Part shown: positions 44,118 to 52,924 of the stretch, in pieces
Layout: each line of letters opens with the position of its first letter
How positions within the stretch are numbered: position 1 is the stretch's first letter
Notes under the pieces: model-generated
Databases searched by the model: none
Seen by the model: the letters and a program-made list of their open reading frames with translations, nothing else
Told to the model about the DNA's origin: nothing
Translations under genes and position numbers: made by a program
NCBI GenBank assembly: GCA_030704615.1
Contig: CM060731.1
Span: 84,114,756-84,178,755, forward strand
Direction: 5' to 3'
Origin: Takakia lepidozioides
Taxonomy: Eukaryota > Streptophyta > Takakiopsida > Takakiales > Takakiaceae
Length of the DNA: 64,000 nt

Positions 44118-44984
44118 TTTGAGAGGGGAAGGGGTAATGTTAGGAGGCAGTCTGGGACTTAGGCATTTTTATGGGTTCTGTGGAGTCTGGGACTTAGACA
44201 CTTCTATGGGTTCTGAGGGGTACCCTTAATTTTTTGAGATAGCCCGTCACAGCCAGTCACAGCCCGACACAGCCCGAAACAGCCGTCACAGTCTAACACA
44301 GTCGCACAGTCAGTCACAGCTGTCACAGTCATAGGGAACGGTTATCATGACAGGGAACGACTGTGGGGAACAACATCTGCCTGGGAACATGTAATTCACG
44401 GAGGACGGTTAGTGAAGGAAAATGGTTAGAACAGGGGGGAAGGAGATAAAGCGGGCAGCGGAGACGGGAGGGGACTTTTTGGGGATGGAGATCACTGCTG
44501 GGGGACTTTAGCCACGGAGATCACTCCTGGGGAAGGACTAAGATCGAAGGAAGGGAAGCTGGCGAGGAGGAAGGAGATACTATAGGACAGAGTTAGTACG
44601 AGATGAAGGATTACTTAGAGGGATAGGTTAGAGAAGTTAGGACATCAGCATGTATCCGATTATGATTAATCTGATTCTCATCCGATACAAACACCTTGTG
44701 TTGAGAGACTTGAGTGAAGCTGTGTATGAATGAAATCAGGGGGCCCAAGAAGCAATCTGACGCTTAAAAAGATACCTGATCATGATAAACAGGGAATATA
44801 AACTGATAAGGAATATAATTGGAAACCCAACAATGATTCACTAGCTGCAGGTCATGACTGATTGTTTCACGCGGGCTGAATGCTTAGAGATATCCAACTC
44901 TTCTATCTTGGAGTTTCCCCCTCGGATAGCGAAGGGATGGGTGAGTAAAAGCCGTGTGACAGTGCAGCTGAGCACGGCCTGACA
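44118..44984 (+). mobile_element. Gypsy-1 polypurine tract and 3' LTR
   Basis: The purine run gagaggggaagggg (44121-44134) is followed by taaTGTTAGGAGG, so the LTR most likely begins with TG at 44138. A CA end near 44984 would make it about 850 bp. U3 contains a repeated gtctgggacttag...tatgggttctg pair and a CACAGCC-rich stretch (44245-44330) like the coding minisatellite. No 5' LTR is found; the element begins inside integrase at 38503. Confidence 0.65.
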
Positions 44985-46707
44985 TGACAACAATTAAACA
45001 TCATACTGAGACAAGAGAAACAGTCAAGGACACAGTCATGCATATGGCAACAAGTAATCACCCTTCAAACATGATTGAAAACATACATGAGGTCAAAGGC
45101 AATTCGAAATCAGCGAAGGGTACTGCAGCTAAGAGTTGGAGTGTCTTTAAAGACAAAGGGAAGAGAAAGAAACACTTCACTGGCAATGAGGGGAGGCTGT
45201 GGAAACGCCAAGAGGATGGCACAAATGATAGAAATAACAGGGTTGGGCAAAGGATCCTGCAGGAAGAAGAAAGGGTATGTCAGCATGGAAAGGACGTGCA
45301 GCTCATTCCAATGGAAAGGGGAACATTCGTGCAGTTAAGTACAACAACCAATTGCCCTTCAATTATGGCTGGAATTTTCCAAAAGGCGAGGGATAATAAG
45401 GAGGAGAATAGGCCTGATACAGTGAGTTGCTTAGGGGCAATGAAACAACTTTCTTTTGAAGAAATCAGCAATTACACAAGCAAGGGAAGGAAACTATAGT
45501 CCTTGTATGTGAAAGGAGGGTAATACGGTGCAAGTGCAAAAGGAAGGGAGGCACAAGGAGGTCACTTACTGCTAATTGGGATATGCTAGAGATCACAAGA
45601 AGGGAACAGGGGTACCCAGTAAGCAGAAGAGCAGCTGAGCAGGTGTGGGATGATGTTCGGGCTGCAAACACAACGGCGAACCAAGCAATTGTCACTACAA
45701 CTAAAGATACGAGTAAGTGGAGCAACATGATGGCAGCATGGAATATCTGCCGAGGGATGCTGGTTGGCAAGGAGCTGCGACATATGGTGAATGAGGAGAG
45801 AGACCTGTCCCGAATCAACATGGTTCAAACACAATCTGAAAGATGTAAAGAAAAGGTGCATTTGAAGGCAGAAGGGTATTATTTTCAGACTAGTGAAGAG
45901 CCTAATTACACAAGGGAAGAACGAGAAGGCAAGCAAGGAAAAATCTCACAAGCGGAAATGCAACCCTAAACGGCGAAAGTAGAACATACACGACGAGCAC
46001 TTGAGAACATACCCATGAAACGTCAAGCATGAGCACCACGTGCAGTGAAGGGAAGAATGTATGGGGGGCAGCAGTTATAACTGAACTACAAATGCGTTTG
46101 CTGCACTCAGTGACGAAAGAATACGGAGGAGCGGCAAAACTGCCATATGTGTTTATCTATGGACATTGGACACAAAAGAAAGGATGTTGGGCGCACCTAC
46201 GATTCATGGAAAACCAAAAGACAACAGGTGTCGATAGATTGCGGAGCTAGTGGAGCTCAGGACATTCTGCCTGAGTATGTGAGACTTCCTACAGACAATA
46301 AGGGAAATTTTTTCACAGTGCGTCTAATTGAAGACTGCTCTTCAGCAGTCTGCTTCAACTGCAGCCAAATGCTCCACATTAAGGTGGATTGCCCAACAGG
46401 AAAGAGAAAGCTTTCTCCAGCATCCAAGCTGCCACTGGGCAGCCAAACTAGAGGGTCAAATGGCAGGGTCTCCCTCCAGTGCAACAACAACAATCAAGTG
46501 CTCAATCCCAAGATCTCCGTTCTTCAGCCCAAACTCTTCCCCCCAGTGATCACTTGCAAGTTGCGGGCAGTAGAGTTGCCTTCCAACGCCATATCAGCAA
46601 TCAGGACCCTATGCAACTCGAAGCGGCATCCACCCCTCGCAGGCAGCCACTTGGCAAAAAAGATAGCAGCAGAGCTGCTGCACAAATCAAACCCTAAACT
46701 CCATTAG
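44985..46707 (+). pseudogene. LINE ORF1-like fragments with a CCHC zinc knuckle
   Basis: Frames at 44984-45499, 45583-45969 and 46147-46707 run on the plus strand. The last contains GHKRKDVGRTYDSWKTKRQQ, then LPEYVRLPTDNKGNFFTVRL, then C-FN-C-x4-H-x4-C (CFNCSQMLHIKVDC), the zinc knuckle and preceding segment typical of LINE ORF1 proteins. The frame switches near 46150. The first two frames are Lys/Glu-rich and unassigned; they may belong to the same element. No RT follows. Confidence 0.5.
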
Positions 46708-46949
46708 CACAAAAAGCTATGCCTTCTATGGTGGTCCACTCTCCAAAATTCTTACCAGTATTGCAAACAATCCATCTTTTGCAAAAACTTGCCTCAGGCA
46801 GGCTTCATTTCCAGGCCAGGACCTGAAAGGGTGCTCAGCCTTGGAATCCACGGAAGCGTCATTAGCAACATGTGTCACGCCAATCATTTATAGGAAAGGA
46901 AATAGGCCTAATGTGCTCATTACCTCTGATGACTGGGAATCTAGTGCCC

Positions 46950-47123
46950 TCACCACATTGTCCTACCATGCCCTGTGGAGAGGAGGGGAGAGGAGAGGAG
47001 GGAAAAGAGAAAGCCCGCGGAAGGGAAGGCGAATGCGGGAGAGGAGGAGAAAGAAAAGAGAAAGCCGCGGGAGATCAGGGGAGAAAGATCGTGGAGCGAA
47101 AAAAAAACAAAAAACAAACAAAA
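46950..47123. repeat. GA-rich low-complexity tract
   Basis: gagaggagggg/gagaaagaaaag-type purine runs for about 120 bp, then an A-rich stretch (aaaaaaacaaaaaacaaac). Long open frames across it on both strands are due to composition. It sits where PMT copy 2 would need a first exon, but nothing resembles copy 1 exon 1. Confidence 0.6.
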
Positions 47124-47192
47124 CGACGATCCCACGATTTGATCCCAGGATGCATCGCGGCGAAATCGCCATTTTTACCACTACACTATCCC
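47124..47192 (-). other. tRNA-like sequence (possible SINE head or tRNA relic)
   Basis: On the minus strand the sequence has an A-box-like TAGTGTAGTGGTAA, as in tRNA-Asp/Gly types, and a B-box-like GGGATCAAATC about 35 bp later. The acceptor arms do not pair and the anticodon arm is unclear. It is probably a decayed tRNA or the head of a SINE. The same GGATCAAAT variant occurs in the tRNA-Leu-like sequence at 62120. Confidence 0.35.
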
Positions 47193-47227
47193 TTAAAACT
47201 CAACAACCCCCTCCTGTAAAATTATAT

Positions 47228-47290
47228 TTAAGGTGTTTTAAACCCCCCTCTGTATGTATAATGTTGTACATGGGGGGGTTTAAAATACCC
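47228..47290. repeat. Inverted repeat with oligo-C/oligo-G arms
   Basis: ttttaaacccccc (47233-47245) pairs with ggggggtttaaaa (47273-47286) across about 27 bp. The outer flanks repeat ccccctcctgt at 47209 and 47290. It could be a small MITE-like hairpin. It lies just upstream of the PMT copy 2 palindrome array. Confidence 0.6.
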
Positions 47291-47394
47291 CCTCCTGTGC
47301 ACGCACGTGGCTGGTACATTTAATGAGGAGTGCACCCCCCGGGGCTGCAGTCCAGTGGCGTTTTGATGTAGTTTTTTTGAACGGTCAAAACTCA

Positions 47395-47850
47395 TCAAAC
47401 AACCTTGCGTTGACGCAAGGTTGTTTGAGAGTCCACCAAATGTCTCTTTTTGCCTTCACACCCACAGCTGCAACCCCAAGAAACAACCTTGCGTCAACGC
47501 AAGGTTGATTTGGGCTGCAGTCCAGTATCGTTTTGATGTAGTTTTTTTTAACGTTTGAAGCTCTTCAAACTACCTTGCGTTGACGCAAGGTAGTTTGAGA
47601 GTCCTGCCAATGTCTATTTTTGCCTTCAATCCCACAGTTGCAAGCCCCACAAACAACCTTGCGTCAACGCAAGGTTGATTTGGGCTGCAGTCCTCTGTCC
47701 TTCTGTATGGTTTTTTTGAACAGCTGAAGCTCATCAAACAACCTTGCGTTGACGCGAGGTAGTTTGAGAGTCCTACCAATGTCTGTTTTTTGCCTTCAAT
47801 CCCACAATTGCAAGCCCCACAAACAACCTTGCGTCAACGCAAGGTTGATT
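47395..47850. repeat. PMT copy 2 upstream palindrome array (six sites)
   Basis: Six sites built on CCTTGCGT-NN-ACGCAAGG lie at about 47395, 47484, 47565, 47652, 47733 and 47820. They form three 168-bp tandem units, and the centre alternates TG, CA, TG, CA. The first is a 34-bp palindrome with 16-bp arms. In the third, both arms changed together (caaacAacc/ggtTgtttg to caaacTacc/ggtAgtttg). The fifth is a half-changed intermediate. The array lies just before the acceptor of the first recognisable exon, the place of intron 1 in copy 1. Confidence 0.9.
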
Positions 47851-47982
47851 TGGGCTGCAAACCAAGGGTCATTTTGATTTGTCGCAAGGCTGTTTTGGGC
47901 CATGCCATTGCATGTTTATCTGCCATTGTGTTCAATACCAGACTTCATGACTGATAGATCTTTCGGTTTTTTACAGAGGAAA

Positions 47983-48573
47983 ATGAAAAGGAAAGAACCT
48001 GGCAGAGATGGAGCAAAGGCAGAGTATGAAGATGATGAAGAAGGCGATGACGAACATTACACAGACAGAGCTGAGGTTGTTATCGGGGGACAGAAGGTGA
48101 ACTCTTGGAAGGTAATCTTGTCAATGAAAATTCCTGGTGGAGATATCCTTATCCCACTGTGCAGAATGATATCGTGCCTGATGTCCGCCCAACATTCGAA
48201 ACGACATAAGGAAACTCAATAATGATTTTGTGCATGGGTATGTGAAGGGTTCTGCGGTGTTCTATGTTTCCACAACTGACCCGAAGGGCGAAGAGTGCCC
48301 TGTATCAGAAGAGATAGAGCAAGGTTGGGATCCATGTTGGCGTGAAGTTAACAGGGAGTTTGAGGCCAAACTATCCAAGAAGGCTTCCACGAAAGTTTTC
48401 ATGCGGAAGATGTTTTTTGTATGGGATGGCAATCACCGGTTGCTTGCTTGGATGGACTACATATCCGAATTGCACTCTGACGAAAAGGATTGGCACTGGA
48501 GCGTCCATTCTATGGTCCTGGATCACAAAGGATGAATCACACAACTGCTCACTGCCATGCACGACATCAACAA
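47983..48573 (+). pseudogene. PMT copy 2, ParB-like exon with lesions
   Basis: Acceptor TTTACAG|A (47976) and ATG 47983. It reads acidic KAEYEDDEEGDDEHYTD, KIPGGDILIPLCRMIS, then after a frameshift (about 48180-48215) FVHGYVKGSAVFYVSTTD, MFFVWDGNHRLLAWMDYI and ITQLLTAMHDINK|GT. The D-G-NHRLLAW block is the ParB/Srx-like motif and is closer to the consensus than in copy 1 (G instead of D). A TGA at 48533-48535 (DHKG-stop-ITQLL) interrupts it. It splices at AACAA|GTAAGT exactly as copy 1 does. Confidence 0.6.
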
Positions 48574-48666
48574 GTAAGTTTTCCAAAGTTGTTGTGCATT
48601 ATGTGATTGCATTGCTCTGTTTCTAGTTGTTTTCTTCTTAATTGGCAACGTGACTGTTCGATGCAG

Positions 48667-48856
48667 ATCAAACAAAACCTCCCACGTAACAACCAACCTC
48701 TGCCACACCCTTTTCCGGGTCTAGAAGATCGGTATGATGCCACTGGAATCGTTTGCGAACGTGTTGAGTCCAAGTCAAATGAAGAGATGCAGGGAGAAGA
48801 AGCTCATCACCTGGTATAGCCTGACAAGAGAGGCATTTCTTGACTACATGTACACG
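48667..48856 (+). pseudogene. PMT copy 2, exon 3 with nonsense codon
   Basis: ATGCAG|A to TACACG|GTAAAG. KTSHVTTNLCHTLFRV, then TAG at 48721-48723 where copy 1 has CAG (FRIQRIG). It continues KIGMMPLESF and TWYSLTREAFLDYMYT. The change is a C-to-T transition at a CHG site, consistent with methylated-cytosine deamination. Boundaries match copy 1. Confidence 0.6.
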
Positions 48857-48951
48857 GTAAAGAAACTTAAACCGAATTGAAATTCAGACTACTTTGTTCC
48901 CTCTATTCAATGGATGTGAACTGAAGGATCCTATATTTTGGATTGTTTGCA

Positions 48952-49395
48952 GCAAGAGATAGCAAAGACAGGATTGAAGGCAAAGGCCGAATACTACGCC
49001 ACTCACGCAGAGGAGGAGAGGTCTGTTGTGGGGGTGGCGGAGGCAATCCGGTTTGAGATGGATAACCACAGAAAGAACCTGCTGAGTGCGTTTGACAAAC
49101 AAATCCGCATTGCAGATCCCGGTCTCGGTTCGGAGTTCCTAGAGCAGGTGAAAGTGCACTACGACAAGTATGAAACTAAACCCGAAATGACTCAAGAGAA
49201 CTGCATCGCTTGTCCATTTCAATGGTGGACACCGCAACCAAAATCAGGTGGTTGGAGATTTGGAACTCAGATCCTCTGGTGAAGGACACGTATGGGTTTC
49301 CAAGAACAGAGAAAGACCCCAAAACCAATGTCATAAAAGTGGTGAGCGACCACTCCTTCGACCAATGGCTTCACAAAGCTACATTCTGGAGCCAG
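48952..49395 (+). pseudogene. PMT copy 2, exon 4 with frameshift
   Basis: TTTGCAG|C to GCCAG|GTGAGA. It contains AKAEYYATHAEEERSVVGVA, LLSAFDKQIRIADPGLGSEF, then the frame is lost near 49199 (gagaactgcatcg, one A short of the copy 1 pattern). It resumes RLSISMVDTATKIRWLEIWN and FDQWLHKATFWSQ. Copy 1 is broken about 25 bp further along the same exon by an independent change. Confidence 0.6.
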
Positions 49396-49491
49396 GTGAG
49401 AGAAACTACCCATTCATTCTTGTAGTCTGCATTTTTCCATAGTTCCGTGTTGCTTGGCTCTGTAGCCTCACATTTGCCTTTGTTGGGACAG

Positions 49492-49687
49492 CTGGAGAAG
49501 CGTGCTATTGCAGCACTGGGAGAGTCCTTGATTGACTACAAAATCACCATGACAACACCCATAATCTCTCCTGACAAATACATTCGGAGATGGAAAGGTG
49601 CAATATGGAACAACTGTTTCTTCAGGGAGTTCGAAAGAGAAAGGAATCAGTACAGTAACGAGCAAGCTATGAAGCGAGTCTTGTACA
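49492..49687 (+). CDS. PMT copy 2, exon 5
   Basis: GGGACAG|C opens LEKRAIAALGESLIDYKITM, IRRWKGAIWNNCFFREFERE and AMKRVLYM. The 3' donor is not certain; ACAT|GTATCA near 49687 is the best match to the copy 1 boundary. The exon is open. The palindrome array follows in the intron, as in copy 1. Confidence 0.6.
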
Positions 49688-49827
49688 TGTATCATGTTTC
49701 TTCATTGCGTCTGTTCGTGGTTGCGTTTTTCTTCCATGAATCAATCTTATGTTCTTACAAGGTTGGTTTGGGACTGCCAATGTCAGGCTATTCTGATCGT
49801 CTGCAGTTCCTTTTCCAGTTGCAATTT

Positions 49828-50268
49828 AACCTTGCATCAACGCAAGGTTGATTCGGGCTGATGGTTCTGCACTTCATGAACATATTCTTGTTTTTGGAAT
49901 GCTACTTCTCTAGGCATGTCCCAACCTTGCGTTGACGCAAGGTTGGATACAGGTCCAGCATAATAGTATTTTTTGAGATTTCTCTGCACGTAGAAGTTCA
50001 TTTTCCGTTCGTTCTCTTCTTCTCCATTGTCTCCTCGATTCAAATTCTGCTTCTCACTATTCATTTTACAGACTCATTTCAACCTTGCGTTAACGCAAGG
50101 TTGATTGAGGCTTGATTTTATCTGCACATTTCAGTTATACTTCAATGTTTCAGCCTTGCGTTGAAGCAAGGTTATTCATTGCTCATAATAGACCAATTTT
50201 GTGTTTTCATTGTTGGTTTTGGCAAATCGTTGGGATGGCTCAAACAACCTTGCGTCAACGCAAGGTTG
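49828..50268. repeat. PMT copy 2 intron-5 palindrome array (five sites)
   Basis: Sites at about 49828, 49921, 50080, 50153 and 50245 share the CCTTGCGTNNACGCAAGG plan. Those at 49921 (26 bp, TG centre), 50080 (24 bp, TA centre) and 50245 (24 bp, CA centre) are perfect. The other two carry one or two mismatches (CATCAACG, GTTGAAGC). They use the copy 2 arms, not the copy 1 arms, in the same intron that holds the copy 1 array. Confidence 0.9.
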
Positions 50269-50352
50269 ATCGAGGTATTGTGTTTTTCTAGCTTCTTTGT
50301 GTCTGATGGACAATGGCCTTCACGAAATTGTTCATTTGGGTGTGTTTTCCAG

Positions 50353-50852
50353 GTACATATACCATGTCTTCATTCCCGGCAAGTACCTCAGTGATGAACC
50401 AGATTTCATTTTCATGCGGGCGGACCCCACTAAGGACAAGACAATGTACACTGCGGGAATTGCGAAAGATTGGGGCAGGGCGCACTTTAGAGACTGTGGC
50501 TGTGGACTTGCCAAAACAGGACACACCGTTCGAGGAGGTGGTCATGCGCAACTTCAATGACAATGCAACAGCTCTTGCACCACTCAGTGACAAGGAAATT
50601 CAGGAGAGAATAATTCAATCCCTCGCAGCAAAGGAGCCGGAGAAAAGTAGCACTCCCAAACGCAAAGGGAAGGGTGCAGGTGATGGGAAGGGTAAGGGGA
50701 AGATTGTGGCTGGGCAGGAACAGGGTGTGCAGGACACCACGGAGCGTCAGCCCTCTCCAACTCGCAACGACAGGAGAACTCCGAAAACTAAAGAACAGCC
50801 TTACGAGGCCAGAGAGCACCCTTCTCGGGTTTTGGGTCAGTATGAAATTGAG
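50353..50852 (+). pseudogene. PMT copy 2, exon 6 (linker) with frameshift
   Basis: TTCCAG|G opens RYIYHVFIPGKYLSDEPDFI, DKTMYTAGIAKDWGRAHFRD, then the frame shifts near 50505-50515 and continues LPKQDTPFEEVVMRNF, ATALAPLSDKEIQERIIQSL. A basic low-complexity tail (TPKRKGKGAGDGKGKGK) follows, ending QYEIE|GTAACG. The Lys/Gly tail could be a nuclear signal or flexible linker before the methyltransferase half. Confidence 0.55.
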
Positions 50853-51034
50853 GTAACGAGAGCTTCTTGGCAATGATGGAATCCAGAAAATCCACATTCA
50901 AATGAGAGAAATTGAAGACTTAGGACATCCTGGTTTCTTTCCTCACAAAGGTGCCCACACAAAACTTTGTCTGGTGTGTTTTTCAATTTGTTCAAGATTG
51001 TGTATGCTCCTAACTAGTCTACTGTTTTTGTTAT

Positions 51035-51382
51035 GTGAAACAAGTCACCAAAAGACCTGAATGGGTGAATGGAAGCCAGCAAGCGTACGCAACAGACCTG
51101 GTGGTGCTGGACATTCCAGATGGTTTGCATGTGCCGGATGTCCTCCCATCAAACACAACGCCATCATGGAACAAGTCAGATGCCCTTTTCTGGCAGTGGG
51201 TTCTTTCCTTCAGCAATAATTTTTTGTCTGATGCAGGAGCACTTCTTCTTTTGCAGGCAAAAGACATGCTTGCGCGCAGAACCCTTTTCAGTTACATGAA
51301 GGCTTCCGGATTTAAGGTCATCCAAACATGGACGTGTATCAACACTCTTCCACTTTCCAAGGGAGAGTTCCCAGGACAGAGG
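51035..51382 (+). CDS. PMT copy 2, methyltransferase exon with motif IV
   Basis: The frame reads QQAYATDLVVLDIPDGLHVP, then SDALFWQWVLSFSNNFLSDA, GALLLLQAKDMLARRTLFSY and MKASGFKVIQTWTCINTL. This matches the first half of beta-class amino-methyltransferases: strand 4 ending in motif IV, then a helix, 'L...G.l.l', a helix and 'GF.v...w'. Motif IV is DIPD where active enzymes normally have (D/N/S)PP(Y/F/W). It splices at CAGAGG|GTGAGT. A small exon before it (50885-50950, REIEDLGHPGFFPHK) is likely but not proven. No stop is present. Confidence 0.6.
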
Positions 51383-51482
51383 GTGAGTTCAGGATGGTGG
51401 ACTGCCTCTTCTTGTAATTTCATTCGGTTGAGTTCATTAAGCATGTTCAAAAACTGAATGTTTGGGGGGGGGGGGAATGCAG

Positions 51483-51768
51483 ACTCGGGTGTTCGAGGCT
51501 TTATGCTTGGTGAGGATGCGAAAGGACACCCTCCCTCCCGGTATTGCGGAGTTCCAGTTGAGAGACCTTGCAACACACATCGACCCCACCTGCGAGCCTG
51601 TGGGGGACAATGTCCTGTACAATTACGTGGACCCTAGGCGGACCATGAAAAGGGCGAATGGTGTCCCTTGGAGAGGTGCTTGGGAGAAATCTCCAGCATT
51701 CATGCAGACTCTGGTGGAGAATTGCAGCCGGCATGGGGGGCGGGTGGTGGACTTGTCTTTGGGAACAG
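51483..51768 (+). CDS. PMT copy 2, methyltransferase exon leading into motif I
   Basis: ATGCAG|A to GGAACAG|GTGTGC. It contains TRVFEALCLVRMRKDTLP, then NYVDPRRTMKRANGVPWRGA, then EKSPAFMQTLVENCSRHGGR, VVDLSLGTG. The last two blocks parallel the 'KP..l...li...s..g..VlDpF.GsG' region of N4/N6 methyltransferases, which binds S-adenosylmethionine. The motif I codons are split by the intron in the GTG glycine. The exon is fully open. Confidence 0.65.
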
Positions 51769-51850
51769 GTGTGCCAGGAGTGCCAAGTCTCCTGCTCTAC
51801 CGTATCTAATGATTCTTGGTTTTTTAACCATTCGTTCTGTGCATTTGCAG

Positions 51851-52040
51851 GTGCAACATTCCATGCCTGTAAGAGCGCCGGTAGACACTTCTTCGGCATG
51901 GAGGGGGATGCGGAGCTGTTTTCATGCAAGATTCAACAACTCACCTCCGGCTCAACATTAGCCCCACACAAAGAAACAGTTTTCGACGAGCGGGAACTTC
52001 CAGATGAAGACCTCGACGTGGACTCCGACTTTGAGTGTAT
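51851..52040 (+). CDS. PMT copy 2, methyltransferase motif I/II exon
   Basis: TTTGCAG|G completes motif I as DLSLGTG-ATFHACKSAGRHF, then FGMEGDAELFSCKI. This is the hallmark 'D.f.GsGtt..A....gR.fiGiE.d..' of beta-class DNA amino-methyltransferases, where the Glu binds the SAM ribose. The remainder is acidic (DERELPDEDLDVDSDFEC). The donor TGTAT|GTAAGT splits a Met codon completed at 52172. The motif order (IV before I) is the main evidence for the beta class. Confidence 0.7.
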
Positions 52041-52171
52041 GTAAGTCCGGTTTGTTTTGGATGACATGTCGGATTTTACATTATTCAGACCTTCATTTTG
52101 TTGCAAAGCATTTCCCTTCCGCGGTCCTGTCTTTCTGCTTACTGGTCTTGCAACTTTGGGAATCTTTGCAG

Positions 52172-52406
52172 GACACCAAAAACGAGGAGAAGCATCCCTT
52201 TCTTTGCTAACCCGGAATTATTCCCGAGCCCACCTGCCCCCCTGCAGTTGCCATGCTATGCGGAGGCTGCCGCTAGGGAGTTTACTCTCTGCGACTCTCC
52301 CCCTCTAGTTTGCTTCAATCGTGTAGAAAAGGTGGACAGCAGGGCTAGGATCTTTATGGACATTAGTGCGTCAGAGTCCGGTGCTACCACAAGTTCCAGT
52401 GCATAG
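52172..52406 (+). CDS. PMT copy 2, terminal exon
   Basis: TTTGCAG|G continues in phase from the preceding exon as TPKTRRSIPFFANPELFPSP, then a Pro/Ala-rich and Ser-rich tail (SGATTSSSA) and TAG at 52404-52406. The methyltransferase half of copy 2 is therefore clean from 51035 to the stop, in contrast to the lesions in its first half. No recognised domain is in this exon. Confidence 0.55.
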
Positions 52407-52429
52407 ACATTTTCCGATTGGGTCCACCT

Positions 52430-52900
52430 GTTGGGGAATATCTAGGGAATCAATTGTGAGGAGATTGCTTCTCTTGCTTCAACTGCGTGCCTCCTTCCCA
52501 ACATTGTCTACATAAGACATTTTCTGGACATAAAATTTTTCATCTTCATTTGCAAGTCCATCATACAATCTCTGTGGGTCCACAATACTTCCAGTCTTTA
52601 CACATACGCACGTAAATTGTTCATGCATCCAAAACATAAGTCCATCCATCAACTGCCCGAAATTCTACCATTCCAAATTTGTCACTCCGTCATTCATCCA
52701 GTGTTCCAGCATATATCATCCATCATTCGCCCCACACTCAGCCATCATGAATGTAACATCCAACCAACATTCATCCACCATCCATCCAACATTTTTTATC
52801 CATCCGCCATTCATCCAATGTTCATCCAGCTTCACATCTAGGTACGCATTACATTTTCACTCGTTCCCAAGGGAATAGGTCCCCTGGGTTATCACCGTCC
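52430..52900. repeat. CATC/CATTCATCCA low-complexity region
   Basis: From 52620 to 52840 the sequence is a run of diverged catccatc, cattcatcca and gttcatccag units. It is a degenerate microsatellite or an old minisatellite. It gives a plus-strand Pro/His/Ile frame with no meaning. No gene is seen. Confidence 0.6.
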
Positions 52901-52924
52901 GTGGTTGTGGGCCCCTACACCCTC

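Noticed and set aside
46841-47323. 160-codon frame as the first exon of PMT copy 2
   Set aside because: It is a GA-rich low-complexity frame, with no similarity to copy 1 exon 1, and it crosses a tRNA-like sequence.
47395-50268. CRISPR-like array (regular short repeats with spacers)
   Set aside because: The repeats are palindromes in introns of a eukaryotic gene, the intervals are themselves repeated (168-bp units) rather than unique spacers, and no cas-like gene is present.
34507-52406. Bacterial or phage contamination as the source of the ParB-methyltransferase gene
   Set aside because: The gene has many GT-AG introns at matching positions in two diverged copies and is embedded among plant transposons.
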